The position numbers were made by a program, and so were the translations under genes. A stretch of DNA of 32,720 nt, taken from assembly GCA_902516925.1 (NCBI GenBank), contig CABYAF010000009.1, positions 1 through 32,720 on the forward strand. The letters run 5' to 3'. Numbering within the stretch: the stretch's first letter is position 1; every line of letters starts with the position of its first letter. Positions 1-8,903 of this stretch are shown here, piece after piece. Origin of the DNA: an uncultured Bacteroidota bacterium. Lineage in GTDB: Bacteria > Bacteroidota > Bacteroidia > Flavobacteriales > Flavobacteriaceae. The notes beneath the pieces were generated by a model. The model saw nothing but the letters and a program-made list of their open reading frames with translations, was not told the origin of the DNA and searched no databases.

Positions 1-130
1 CTTTATTAAACAAAATTGTTTTTTTTCAACATCAAATTTGATTGAAAAGATGTCAAAAATCCAAAATATTTCACTTATTTATAGAGTTCCCAATAGTGAA
101 CTTTCAGAAAACTTTAATTTTGATTTATGA
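1..130 (+). CDS. C-terminal end of an upstream protein, probably IPExxxVDY family (partial)
   Basis: An open frame enters from the window edge (codons in phase with base 2) and runs 42 codons to a TGA at 128-130. The TGA overlaps the pyruvate kinase ATG in an ATGA arrangement, which implies translational coupling. The visible tail ends in SELSENFNFDL and has a hydrophobic stretch reading ISLIYRVP. In many Flavobacteriia a small protein of the IPExxxVDY family sits between rnc and pyk, and the position fits. The family name is inferred from position and general resemblance only. That the frame is coding is supported by its continuity and the overlap. Confidence 0.55.
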   Translation, partial: FIKQNCFFSTSNLIEKMSKIQNISLIYRVPNSELSENFNFDL

Positions 131-1557
131 GGAGGATTAAAAAAACAAAGATCATTGCTACATTAGGCCCATCAACATCATCTAGAGATAGCATTAAGAT
201 GTTAATTAAAGAAGGTGCCGATGTATTAAGAATTAATTTTTCACACTCTACTCATAAAGAGGCCAAGTCTCTTGTAAAGGATATAAGAAAAATCAATGAA
301 GAATTGAATACTAACACTTCAATACTTGCTGATCTTCAAGGACCAAAACTAAGAATTGGTGAAATTAAGTCTAATATATCTCTTAGTGATGGAAATGAAA
401 TTGAAATTCATACTGCTAAAGAGTTTATTGGAGATAAAAATAAGATTTATGTTGACTATAAAAGCTTACCAAGTGATGTTAACATTGGAGAAAAAATATT
501 AATTGATGATGGGAAAATAATACTTAAAGTTCTTGAAACAAATAAGAAAAATAAGATTCATGCAGAGGTAATTCAAGGTGGGGAATTATCCTCAAAAAAA
601 GGTTTTAACCTTCCCAATACTGAGATTTCTCAACCTGCTTTAACAGACAAAGACATTAAAGATGCTATTTTTTCAATTAAACAAAGTGTTGACTGGATTG
701 CTCTTTCATTTGTAAGGCATGAATCGGATATCAAATCATTAATTGAGCTTATAGAGAAAAATACAGATCATAGAATACCTGTTATCGCAAAAATTGAAAA
801 GCCTGAGGGGGTTAAAAATATTGATGATATAATGAAACATGCAAGTGGTATAATGGTTGCTCGAGGAGATCTAGGAGTAGAACTTAATGCCGCTGAAATA
901 CCTTTAATTCAGAAGAAACTTGTAGACAAGGCAAAGAAAGCTAGAATACCTGTCATAATTGCAACACAAATGATGGAGAGTATGATGGAAAGCTTAAACC
1001 CTAATAGAGCTGAGGTCAATGATGTAGCAAATTCTGTTATGGATGGGGCTGATGCTGTAATGTTATCAGGGGAGACCTCTGTTGGAAGTCATCCAATAGA
1101 AGTGGTTCAAACAATTTCAAAGATTATTAGTAAAGTTGAAAACTCAAGTCTAATTACTCTAAAACATAAACACCCTAGAGACTATGATTCTGACAGGTTT
1201 ATAACAAAGTCTGTTTGTTATTATGCTGCCAAAGTTGCAAATGATACAAATGCTAAAGCAATAAGTACATTAACAAACAGTGGTTACACAGCATATCAGA
1301 TTTCTTCGTGGAGACCTAAGACTCATGTTTTAGTATTCACATCTAACAAGAAGATTTTGACTCAACTTAATCTTCTTTGGGGAGTAAAAGCTTTTTACTA
1401 TGATGGAACAGAAAGTACTGACACAACAGTCGGAGAAATAAACAAAATAGCTGTTGAAAATAATTATCTACAAAAAAATGATAAAGTAATTAATTTAACA
1501 TCTATGCCAATTGATAAAAAAGGTATGGTAAATACACTTAGAGTTTCAAAAATCTGA
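127..1557 (+). CDS. pyk: Pyruvate kinase
   Basis: Converts phosphoenolpyruvate and ADP to pyruvate and ATP, the last step of glycolysis, in the cytosol. Family signatures are clear along the 476 residues: TKIIATLGPSTSS at 7-19, the substrate-site segment RINFSHS from residue 35, LADLQGPKLRIGE, the active-site stretch IAKIEKPEG with its catalytic lysine, VARGDLGVEL, and ATQMMESM followed by NRAEVNDVANSVMDGADAVMLSGET. The length fits the common bacterial form without a C-terminal PEP-utiliser extension. The ATG overlaps the stop of the preceding frame, and the ALDH gene begins 2 bp after the stop, so the three are probably one transcript. Codons 2-3 are AGG AGG, which look like a Shine-Dalgarno site but lie downstream of the start. 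Confidence 0.97.
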   Translation: MRRIKKTKIIATLGPSTSSRDSIKMLIKEGADVLRINFSHSTHKEAKSLVKDIRKINEELNTNTSILADLQGPKLRIGEIKSNISLSDGNEIEIHTAKEFIGDKNKIYVDYKSLPSDVNIGEKILIDDGKIILKVLETNKKNKIHAEVIQGGELSSKKGFNLPNTEISQPALTDKDIKDAIFSIKQSVDWIALSFVRHESDIKSLIELIEKNTDHRIPVIAKIEKPEGVKNIDDIMKHASGIMVARGDLGVELNAAEIPLIQKKLVDKAKKARIPVIIATQMMESMMESLNPNRAEVNDVANSVMDGADAVMLSGETSVGSHPIEVVQTISKIISKVENSSLITLKHKHPRDYDSDRFITKSVCYYAAKVANDTNAKAISTLTNSGYTAYQISSWRPKTHVLVFTSNKKILTQLNLLWGVKAFYYDGTESTDTTVGEINKIAVENNYLQKNDKVINLTSMPIDKKGMVNTLRVSKI

Positions 1558-1559
1558 AT

Positions 1560-3098
1560 ATGAAAAGTATAGATGAGTTATTAATAAAATATGAGTTAAA
1601 TGGGATAATAAATGGCTGCTCTACTGGTTCAAATTGGTTTAGTTCTGGTGAAAAAATTGAAAGTCTTTCTCCAGTTGATGGAAAATTAATTGGAACAGTT
1701 AAGTCTGGTTCAAAAAGCGATTTTGATCAGATAATTAGACATTCAAAGAAAGCATTTAAAGAGTTTAGGCAAATCCCTGCTCCCAAGAGAGGTGAGTTAG
1801 TTCGTCAATTTGGTAACAAATTAAGAAAGGAAAAAGAACTTTTAGGAACACTTGTATCTTACGAAATGGGGAAATCATATCAAGAAGGACTTGGAGAAGT
1901 TCAAGAAATGATTGATATCTGTGATTTTGCCGTTGGGCTATCAAGACAATTACATGGATTCACTATGCATTCTGAGAGGCAAACTCATAGGATGTATGAG
2001 CAGTATCATCCTTTAGGGATAGTAGGAATAATATCAGCATTTAATTTTCCAGTTGCAGTTTGGAGCTGGAATGTTGCTCTTGCATGGGTTTGTGGTAACG
2101 TGACAATATGGAAACCTAGTGAAAAGACTCCACTGTGTAGTCTAGTTTGTCAGAAAATTATTGGAGAAGTTTTCAAAGAGAATAATATTCCTGAAGGAGT
2201 TTCATGTCTTATAAATGGAGATTATAAAATAGGTGAAATGTTATCTCAGAGTAAAGATATTCCACTTTTATCAGCAACTGGCTCAACAAGAATGGGGAAA
2301 ATTGTTGCTGAAAAAGTTGGTGCAAGATTAGGTAAAACATTACTAGAATTAGGAGGTAACAATGCAATAATTGTTACTCCAGACGCTGATTTAAAAATGA
2401 CAATTATGGGTACAGTATTTGGTGCAGTTGGTACCTGTGGTCAGAGATGTACTTCAACAAGACGTTTAATTGTTCACGAAGAAGTTTATGACAATCTAAA
2501 AGAATCATTAGTAAAAGCCTACAATCAAATCAAAATTGGAGATCCTCTTGATTCAAATAATCATGTAGGACCACTTATAGATCTTAATGCTGTTGAAGCA
2601 TACAAAAGTGCAATTTCAAAAGTAGACAAACAAGGAGGTAGTTGGTTGGTCAAAGGCGGAATTCTTGATGGAGAAGAATATTCTAGTGGTTGTTATGTAA
2701 AACCAGCTATTGCAGAAGTTGACCATTCTTTGGAAATTGTTCACCAAGAAACATTTGCACCAATATTATATTTAATTAGATATAAAGGAGATGTCCAAAA
2801 TGCAATAGATATTCAAAATGAAGTTGATCAAGGACTATCATCTGCAATTATGACAAATAATTTGAAAGAATCTGAATTATTTCTCTCTCATTGGGGAAGT
2901 GATTGTGGAATTGCCAATGTTAACATTGGTACATCTGGTGCTGAGATTGGAGGTGCATTTGGTGGTGAAAAAGATACTGGTGGTGGAAGAGAGAGTGGTT
3001 CTGATGCATGGAAGGTATATATGAGAAGGCAGACTAATACAATTAATTTTTCATCTGAACTACCATTAGCTCAAGGAATAAAATTTGATATTAATTAG
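1560..3098 (+). CDS. amaB: ALDH7-type aldehyde dehydrogenase (alpha-aminoadipic semialdehyde / piperidine-6-carboxylate dehydrogenase)
   Basis: NAD(P)-dependent oxidation of alpha-aminoadipate 6-semialdehyde (in equilibrium with piperidine-6-carboxylate) to aminoadipate, a step of lysine degradation. It is very close to the antiquitin (ALDH7A1) pattern: IISAFNFPVAVW with the catalytic-site Asn162, KPSEKTPL, LLELGGNNAI (general base Glu263), and GTCGQRCTSTRRL with nucleophile Cys297. The C-terminal block SDCGIANVNIGTSGAEIGG, then GGEKDTGGGRESGSDAWK and LPLAQGIKF, is typical of this family. The 512-aa length is normal. The ATG follows pyk by 2 bp. No other lysine-degradation gene lies nearby, so the physiological substrate is inferred from family only. 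The symbol follows the Pseudomonas enzyme. Confidence 0.9.
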   Translation: MKSIDELLIKYELNGIINGCSTGSNWFSSGEKIESLSPVDGKLIGTVKSGSKSDFDQIIRHSKKAFKEFRQIPAPKRGELVRQFGNKLRKEKELLGTLVSYEMGKSYQEGLGEVQEMIDICDFAVGLSRQLHGFTMHSERQTHRMYEQYHPLGIVGIISAFNFPVAVWSWNVALAWVCGNVTIWKPSEKTPLCSLVCQKIIGEVFKENNIPEGVSCLINGDYKIGEMLSQSKDIPLLSATGSTRMGKIVAEKVGARLGKTLLELGGNNAIIVTPDADLKMTIMGTVFGAVGTCGQRCTSTRRLIVHEEVYDNLKESLVKAYNQIKIGDPLDSNNHVGPLIDLNAVEAYKSAISKVDKQGGSWLVKGGILDGEEYSSGCYVKPAIAEVDHSLEIVHQETFAPILYLIRYKGDVQNAIDIQNEVDQGLSSAIMTNNLKESELFLSHWGSDCGIANVNIGTSGAEIGGAFGGEKDTGGGRESGSDAWKVYMRRQTNTINFSSELPLAQGIKFDIN

Positions 3099-3103
3099 AA
3101 GTT

Positions 3104-4108
3104 CTATTTAAACTGGTTTAGAAATCTAATATCATTTTCAAAAAATAGTCTTATATCTGGTATTTGATAAATTAACATTGCTATTCTTTCAATACCTAAG
3201 CCAAAAGCATATCCAGTGTATTTTTCTGAGTCAATATTACAATTTTGTAGAACATTTGGGTCAACCATTCCACAGCCCATAATTTCTAACCATCCTGTTC
3301 CTTTTGTAATCCTGTAATCAGTTTCAGTCTCTAATCCCCAATATATATCTACTTCAGCACTTGGTTCAGTGAAGGGAAAGAATGAAGGTCTGAATCTTAA
3401 TTTTGATTTACCAAACATAGATTTTGTGAAATAGAGTATCATTTGTTTTAAATCTGCAAAAGAAACCTTTTCGTCAACATATATTCCTTCTATTTGATGA
3501 AACATACAGTGTGATCTTGAAGATATTGCCTCGTTACGATAAACTCTTCCCGGAGATATTATTTTTAATGGTGGAGGGTTATCTTCTAAATATCTAACCT
3601 GAACTGAGGAAGTATGTGTTCTTAAAAGGATATCTGGATCCTGTTGTATAAAAAAAGTATCTTGCATATCTCTAGCAGGGTGGTCTTGTGGGAGATTAAG
3701 AGCTGTAAAATTATGCCAATCATCTTCTATCTCAGGTCCCTCAGATAATTCAAAACCAACTTTAGAAAAAATATCAACAATTCTATTTTTGATTAATGTT
3801 ATAGGATGAAGTGAACCTGATGAAATTGGAAAGCCTGGTTTAGTGTAATCCTCAGTTATTGATTTTCTAGACTTTTTTATTCCTAATTTCAGATTTTCAT
3901 ATTTATCTGATGCTAGATTTTTTAAATCATTGATTTTTTGACCATATTCTTTTTTTTGGTCAGCAGGAACATTTTTAAAGTCTGAGAATAGTTCATTGAT
4001 TAGTCCCTTTCTACCCAGAAACTTTATTTTCATAGATTCAATCTCATCTTTGTCTTTTGAATCAAAGTTTTTTATATATGAGATATGATCCTCTAGTTTT
4101 TTTATCAT
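3104..4108 (-). CDS. pheS: Phenylalanyl-tRNA synthetase alpha subunit
   Basis: Catalytic alpha subunit of the alpha2-beta2 enzyme that charges tRNA-Phe. The N-terminal part is a coiled-coil tRNA-binding arm (about residues 1-95, with [15 protein letters not shown] and [12 protein letters not shown]). The class II catalytic core follows: [18 protein letters not shown], motif 2 as [21 protein letters not shown], and motif 3 as [14 protein letters not shown] near the C-terminus. The 334-aa length is normal. pheT is not adjacent, as is common in Bacteroidota. The gene is convergent with the ALDH gene across 5 bp and divergent from cvpA. A Bacteroidota -7 element lies about 50 bp upstream. Confidence 0.97.
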   Translation of the reverse strand: MIKKLEDHISYIKNFDSKDKDEIESMKIKFLGRKGLINELFSDFKNVPADQKKEYGQKINDLKNLASDKYENLKLGIKKSRKSITEDYTKPGFPISSGSLHPITLIKNRIVDIFSKVGFELSEGPEIEDDWHNFTALNLPQDHPARDMQDTFFIQQDPDILLRTHTSSVQVRYLEDNPPPLKIISPGRVYRNEAISSRSHCMFHQIEGIYVDEKVSFADLKQMILYFTKSMFGKSKLRFRPSFFPFTEPSAEVDIYWGLETETDYRITKGTGWLEIMGCGMVDPNVLQNCNIDSEKYTGYAFGLGIERIAMLIYQIPDIRLFFENDIRFLNQFK

Positions 4109-4157
4109 TATTTTTTTTTAAAAAATTAAAAGTCTGTGATTAACCTTCTGTATATTG

Positions 4158-4165
4158 CAAATATA
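4158..4165 (-). promoter_or_regulatory. Probable -7 promoter element for pheS
   Basis: Read on the minus strand this is TATATTTG, an exact fit to the Bacteroidota sigma-ABfr -7 consensus TAnnTTTG, 49 bp upstream of the pheS ATG. No convincing -33 TTTG element is seen at the usual spacing. The site is one arm of a 15-bp inverted repeat, TATATT-GCA-AATATA (4151-4165), centred in the 68-bp gap between pheS and cvpA. Confidence 0.5.
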
Positions 4166-4176
4166 AATTAAGTTTT

Positions 4177-4674
4177 ATGAATTTAATTGATTTAATAATA
4201 ATTGCAATAATTGGATTTGGGATTATTAGGGGATATTCAAAAGGGTTAATTATAGAATTATCTAGTTTTTTTGGAATATTTATTGCTTTTTTTATTGCTG
4301 GTAATGTTGACAATGTCTTATCAGATAAAGTATCTTCTTTTACTAATGCAAATTCTGATTTAATAAATACTATATGTTTTATTTTAATTTTTATTTTAAG
4401 CTATGTACTCATTATATATATTGCAAAAGGATTTACAAAATTAGCAAAAGTTGTTTATTTAGGTCTCCTAAACAGTTTATTAGGAGGGGTTTTCGGAGGA
4501 TTGAAGTTACTTTTGATACTCTTAATTATTGTTAAGATTATATTCTCTTTAAACTTGTTGTCAAATAACATAATTTCTGAATCATCTATAATTATTCAAT
4601 TACATATTCTCTCTGAAATTCTATTTAATTCATTTGAAATAAGCCAAGAAATTAATCCAGAAAAATTAATTTAA
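4177..4674 (+). CDS. CvpA family membrane protein
   Basis: A small inner-membrane protein of 165 residues with four hydrophobic segments (about 3-20, 25-43, 62-86 and 97-125). It starts MNLIDLIIIAIIGFGIIRGYSKG, the typical CvpA/colicin V production protein opening, in which a short helix is followed by GxxRGYxxGL. LLNSLLGGVFGGLKLLL in the second half is also characteristic. The family affects colicin V export and envelope or biofilm traits in other bacteria, and its molecular role is not settled. The gene stands alone on the plus strand, divergent from pheS, and shares its last 9 bp with the end of batE. Confidence 0.85.
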   Translation: MNLIDLIIIAIIGFGIIRGYSKGLIIELSSFFGIFIAFFIAGNVDNVLSDKVSSFTNANSDLINTICFILIFILSYVLIIYIAKGFTKLAKVVYLGLLNSLLGGVFGGLKLLLILLIIVKIIFSLNLLSNNIISESSIIIQLHILSEILFNSFEISQEINPEKLI

Positions 4675-5409
4675 AAATTTCAAGCTTGAGGCTTCAATCC
4701 AACCCAAGGTTCCATTATCAAGTTGAATGTTTACCCAATCTTCAATTAAATCTATTTGCTTAACTTTTGTTCCCTCATGAAGAAGAAATTTTAATTCAGA
4801 AATTTTATTTGGTTCTGACCAAACTTCGATTTCCTTATCAAAAATAATTGCAAATTTAATATTGTCCAGTTCTTTCTTTTCATAATTAAGGTAAAGTGAT
4901 GATGATGAAATTAATGCAATAAGTATTGATAGAGTAAAAAAGGTTCTCTTTAGCCTAGAATCTTTAAGGAGAATATATAGTATCAACGAAATACATAAAA
5001 GCCAAACAGAAATCACAAAAGAATATGCCCAACCTTTCTCTGAGAATAAGTCAAGAACAGAGATTTTGATGTTTTGAATTTGAGCTATCGGAAGGTTCTC
5101 TATTTTATCGATTCTTAAATTTTGAGCAAATGATATATTGGTTATTATGTCTGAATCATTTGGGGAAATAGCTAAAGCTTTTTCAAAATAAAAATTACTC
5201 TCTGGAATATTATTTAACTTATAAAAAGAATTACCAAGATTAAAGTATAATTCAGCACTCTCAAAACCAGAGTTGATGATTTCAAGATATCCATCAAGTG
5301 CAGCCTCATAATTTCCATTAGTATAATAATTATTTGATTGTTTAAAGATTTCATCTACCTGTTGATTGTTAGATAGAAGTATAGATAAGATTATTAAAAA
5401 TATTTTCAT
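4666..5409 (-). CDS. batE: BatE-like TPR and SH3 protein (last gene of the Bat operon)
   Basis: A 247-aa protein with an N-terminal hydrophobic signal segment (2-13), TPR repeats (about 20-100, with NYEAALDGYLEII and AELYFNLGNSFYKLN), two close membrane helices (about 128-148 and 156-173), and a C-terminal bacterial SH3-like domain (about 187-244, containing EDWVNIQLDNGTLGWIEASSL). This order is typical of BatE of the Bacteroides aerotolerance operon. Its ATG overlaps the batD stop by 4 bp, so the genes are coupled. Its 3' end overlaps cvpA by 9 bp in the opposite direction. The molecular function of BatE is not known. Confidence 0.88.
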   Translation of the reverse strand: MKIFLIILSILLSNNQQVDEIFKQSNNYYTNGNYEAALDGYLEIINSGFESAELYFNLGNSFYKLNNIPESNFYFEKALAISPNDSDIITNISFAQNLRIDKIENLPIAQIQNIKISVLDLFSEKGWAYSFVISVWLLCISLILYILLKDSRLKRTFFTLSILIALISSSSLYLNYEKKELDNIKFAIIFDKEIEVWSEPNKISELKFLLHEGTKVKQIDLIEDWVNIQLDNGTLGWIEASSLKFLN

Positions 5410-7148
5410 GATTTAGCCTTCATTATTATACCAACAACTTTTCTTGCATTTTCTAAATCTTTATTCATAGCTGAATCAGAAGATCTAGAATATTTAGCTT
5501 TTTCACAATTTTCAATCAGATTAATAATTTGTGAAATATATTCAGCAGATAATCCCTTATTTTCTGTTATCTCTTGAATTTTTTCCTTGTTTAAGCTTTC
5601 CATTCTTATTGAAAATTTCACCATAAGGCACTTAATAATTGATTTTTCAATTATATCATAGAATTGAGTTTTTTCATTAGTTAATTTTTTTGCAGAATTA
5701 ATCAAATTATATATTCTTTTTTCTTCATACTTAATTATCTCCGAATACGATTTTTTTCTATTTCTTTTGAAGGCTGTAAAAGCAATCAATGCAAGAGAAA
5801 GCACAAATGGAGTGGAAGAAAGAATATAAAAAAGTTCTGACTCAAAAAATTTATAATCATCAAATTCATTTAAATTGCCTTTTAATTTGATAAATCTAAA
5901 TGAATCATCCAATGTAATAACATTTGAGTCATTTGTTGTAGAAGGGTTATTATAAGTAGGACCATCAAAGACATCAACTGTAAGTCTTGGAGACTTCAAG
6001 ATTTTATATCTTTCAGCACTTGGATCAAAATATGAAAATTCAACTTCTTCAATAGGGAAATTTCCTTGGAATCTAGGAATGACCGTAAAATATTTTGATA
6101 CTGAACCACTCATACCTGATAAATTAGTATTTATTGATTCTTCTCTCTCTGGCTCAAAAAGCTCCATTGAATTTGGGACCAACATATTAGGTAAATCAAA
6201 TAATTTAAGATTTCCACTACCTTTTACTTTTAGTTCTGCTTGAAATGATTCGGTAGCTCTTAAAGATTTTTTATTTAAAATAACATCAAATTCAAATTGT
6301 CCAACTGCTCCAGTAAAACTATCTGGTTTGCCATTTTCAGGAAGATCTCTCACATTAATTTTCCTCATACCAGTTGAGATGAATTGAGAAGTCTGGTCAT
6401 AAATTACATTACCGAAGAAATCTCGTTTATCAGTAGGAACATCTAGAACTAAATTTAATGATAAAGCTGATATTTCTAATTCTCCTGGTTTTTGAGGATA
6501 GAGTACAACTTTTCTCCATTCTACAACATTATAATTTTGACCCCTGTAAACTTCCCTCTGTACCTTTAATTGAGGAATTTTTATTGTCTGACTCCAGAAA
6601 TCTTTATAATTGGGTGTCTCAGTTTCTCTTGCATCAGATATATTAATCGGGGCCTTATAGTAAAGTTTATAGATGATTGTGATTGGTTCATTTAAGTATG
6701 GAGAGCCTTTTGAGATTAATGCCCTTAACTCAATATCGTCATCACTGTAGTATTGAGTTACTGAATCAGATGGTTGACTTACAGAATCTGTGATTAATAC
6801 TTCAATTGGAAGAGACTTATATATTTCCCCATCTATCTCAATTGACGCTTGACTTATTTTTAGATTTCCTTTCTTTAAGGGTTTGAGAAAATAAGAGTAT
6901 GTTTTTGAGAATCTTCTTTCGCCATTTACATACGAAGTTTTAATAGACTGATTTGGACCTCCAATTATTTGAAAGTTATCAAAATTTGGAGGTGAAAAAT
7001 TATCTCCGTTTTGATTCATTACAAAGTCAATTCTAAGCCTTTCATTAAGACCAAGTTTTGATTTACTTACAGATGCATCAAACTTAATCTGGGAAAAAAG
7101 AATAAATGAATTAAATATTAATAGTATTGTAAATAATTTTCTTACCAA
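5406..7148 (-). CDS. batD: BatD family membrane-anchored protein
   Basis: A 580-aa protein with a signal peptide (MVRKLFTILLIFNSFILFSQ, cleavage near residue 20), a long periplasmic beta-rich part, one membrane helix near 439-460 and a cytoplasmic tail of about 115 residues. The opening IKFDASVSKSKLGLNERLRI, the phrase FQIIGGPNQS and the later VIPRFQGNFPIEEVEFSYFDP match the BatD (oxygen tolerance) family. It is the longest member of the operon. It overlaps batC by 7 bp and batE by 4 bp. The periplasmic Ig-like domains suggest protein-protein contact with BatA/BatB, an inference from the operon. Confidence 0.9.
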   Translation of the reverse strand: MVRKLFTILLIFNSFILFSQIKFDASVSKSKLGLNERLRIDFVMNQNGDNFSPPNFDNFQIIGGPNQSIKTSYVNGERRFSKTYSYFLKPLKKGNLKISQASIEIDGEIYKSLPIEVLITDSVSQPSDSVTQYYSDDDIELRALISKGSPYLNEPITIIYKLYYKAPINISDARETETPNYKDFWSQTIKIPQLKVQREVYRGQNYNVVEWRKVVLYPQKPGELEISALSLNLVLDVPTDKRDFFGNVIYDQTSQFISTGMRKINVRDLPENGKPDSFTGAVGQFEFDVILNKKSLRATESFQAELKVKGSGNLKLFDLPNMLVPNSMELFEPEREESINTNLSGMSGSVSKYFTVIPRFQGNFPIEEVEFSYFDPSAERYKILKSPRLTVDVFDGPTYNNPSTTNDSNVITLDDSFRFIKLKGNLNEFDDYKFFESELFYILSSTPFVLSLALIAFTAFKRNRKKSYSEIIKYEEKRIYNLINSAKKLTNEKTQFYDIIEKSIIKCLMVKFSIRMESLNKEKIQEITENKGLSAEYISQIINLIENCEKAKYSRSSDSAMNKDLENARKVVGIIMKAKS

Positions 7149-7879
7149 TCTTTTTCAACTTTTTTTGATGTTTGAACTTTCTTTTTACCGGATTTTATCT
7201 TCTGATTTAAATCTTTCTCAATATTATTAACTGCATCTAGCAGATTCTCCACCTGTTGTTTAGATAAACCTCCTCCTTCATCTTGGTTTTTATCTTTTTC
7301 TGGATCCTTTGGTTTTTCATTTTCTGAATCCGAATCCTGATCACTGTTTTGATCTTGATCTTTATTCTCTTTTTTATCCTCAGATTTATCATTTTTCTCT
7401 TCCTCTGAATCTTCACTATTCTGGTTGTTTTGTCGTTTATCTCCCTCTAGAAATTTTTTTGCTAAAGCATAATTGTATCGAGTCTCGTCATCTTCTGAAT
7501 TATTTCTCAAAGCATTTTTATAAGCTTCAACAGCCTGAGCATAATCTTTCTTCTTCATATATGAATTTCCTAGATTATGGAATGCAGAATGCTTCTCAAG
7601 ATCTACTTGAGAATTTTTTTGAGTTTTAAAATACTCTTGAATTGCTTCATCATAGTTGCTGTTTTCAAAAAGAAGGTTTCCAAGGTTATGAGAAGCAGTA
7701 GTTTGGTTTTCATTTTTAGATATAGCTTTTCTATACTCAACTTCTGCCCCTGTAAAATTTTGTTTAATTGATTCTTTATTACCATTAAATACTCGGTTAT
7801 TCGGATCACTCTGACAGTTAAGAGAGACTGTAAAAGTCAAAAAGAGTAAATGTATAATATAACTATTTCTCATTTTCAT
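7142..7879 (-). CDS. batC: BatC-like TPR protein with acidic tail
   Basis: A 245-aa protein with an N-terminal hydrophobic signal (about 8-21) and TPR repeats at about 44-145 (SHNLGNLLFENSNYDEAI, HNLGNSYMKKKDYAQAVEAY). A highly charged low-complexity stretch follows (about 148-204, dominated by D, E, K, N, Q and S). The conserved-looking end GGGLSKQQVENLLDAVNNIE closes the protein. This is the BatC pattern. The start overlaps the end of batB by 17 bp. Met3 is a possible alternative start and would shorten the overlap to 11 bp. Cys22 follows the hydrophobic segment, but the preceding residues SLN are a poor lipobox, so ordinary signal-peptidase cleavage or a membrane anchor is as likely as a lipid anchor. 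Confidence 0.88.
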   Translation of the reverse strand: MKMRNSYIIHLLFLTFTVSLNCQSDPNNRVFNGNKESIKQNFTGAEVEYRKAISKNENQTTASHNLGNLLFENSNYDEAIQEYFKTQKNSQVDLEKHSAFHNLGNSYMKKKDYAQAVEAYKNALRNNSEDDETRYNYALAKKFLEGDKRQNNQNSEDSEEEKNDKSEDKKENKDQDQNSDQDSDSENEKPKDPEKDKNQDEGGGLSKQQVENLLDAVNNIEKDLNQKIKSGKKKVQTSKKVEKDW

Positions 7880-8903
7880 TAAATAAGTTTAGATTTTGAA
7901 TCCATTTTGTTTTAGTTTGAAATATAAAAATATCCGCAATTATAAACAAAAGGGCTATTAGTATAAAAATTTGAAATTGCTGCTTATACTCAACAAATTG
8001 AGATGTCTCGAATTCAGATTTATCAATTTCATCAAGCTTAGCTTTAACAGATTCTAGTGTTTCTTCTGTGATGTTTCCGTCAATATACTCTCCACCAGAA
8101 GAACTAGCTATTTTATTTAAAATTTCACTATTTCTTTTAGTGATAACGACTTCACCATTATTATCCTTTTTGTAAGAATCTACTGTACCATTAATTTTTA
8201 TTGGAATTGTTGAACCACTATCTTGCCCAACGCCAATTGAAATAAGATTAATATTATTCTCAATTATTAAATTTATTAAGCTCTCTGGGATATCATCATG
8301 ATCTTCACCATCAGAAAGCAAGATAAGAACCCTATTGGTTTCTGAATTTTGATCAAAAAAGTTTGCAGAAAGATTTAGGGCAGCATCAATGGATGTACCT
8401 TGCGATGATAACATGTCAGTATCAATAATTTGTAAGAAATTTTTTACAGATGCAAAGTCAGTAGTTAAAGGAACTTGAGGAATTGCTTGAGCAGCATAAG
8501 CAACTATCCCTACTCTATCACTACTTAGTGAATTTATAATCTCAGAAATTATTCTTTTTGATCTTAAGAGTCTGTTAGGAGCAACATCTTCGGCAAGCAT
8601 ACTTTTAGAAACATCTACAGCAAAAACTATATCAACCCCTTCTCTATTTACAGACTTTAATTCTGTTCCTATTTTTGGGTTTGCTAAACCTATTGATAAA
8701 AATAATACTGCAAAACATTCTAGAATCAATTTTAAATTAAGCTTAAAATTTGATCGATTAGGGCTGATAACGTTAAGTAATTCTAAATCTGAGTAAGAGC
8801 CTTGAATCTTTTTTCTCCAGGACATATATATCCAGTTTATAACCACTAAGAAAGGTATTATTAATGATAGATAAAGGAAATATGGATTGTCAAATTGATA
8901 CAT
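7863..8903 (-). CDS. batB: BatB, membrane-anchored von Willebrand factor A protein
   Basis: A 346-aa protein with two N-terminal membrane helices (about 8-26 and 58-75), a VWA domain (about 88-285) and a C-terminal membrane helix (about 310-330). The metal-ion-dependent adhesion site is intact: DVSKS at 97-101, followed by LTTDFAS and LLSDGEDHDD. GIVAYAAQAIPQVPLTTDF is the typical Bat sequence around the MIDAS. The ATG shares one base with the batA stop (TAATG). BatA and BatB are thought to form a membrane complex with the other Bat proteins. The function is linked to stress or oxygen tolerance in Bacteroides and Francisella but remains unclear. Confidence 0.93.
   Translation of the reverse strand: MYQFDNPYFLYLSLIIPFLVVINWIYMSWRKKIQGSYSDLELLNVISPNRSNFKLNLKLILECFAVLFLSIGLANPKIGTELKSVNREGVDIVFAVDVSKSMLAEDVAPNRLLRSKRIISEIINSLSSDRVGIVAYAAQAIPQVPLTTDFASVKNFLQIIDTDMLSSQGTSIDAALNLSANFFDQNSETNRVLILLSDGEDHDDIPESLINLIIENNINLISIGVGQDSGSTIPIKINGTVDSYKKDNNGEVVITKRNSEILNKIASSSGGEYIDGNITEETLESVKAKLDEIDKSEFETSQFVEYKQQFQIFILIALLFIIADIFIFQTKTKWIQNLNLFNENEK

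Noticed and set aside
130-135. AGGAGG as a Shine-Dalgarno site for a later pyk start
   Set aside because: It lies after the ATG, and no start codon follows at suitable spacing before the conserved KTKIIATLGP segment. Bacteroidota rarely rely on such sites.
7309-7629. A 106-codon open frame opposite batC
   Set aside because: It lies over the acidic linker and TPR codons of batC, whose biased composition leaves the opposite strand free of stops. No signal or domain is visible.
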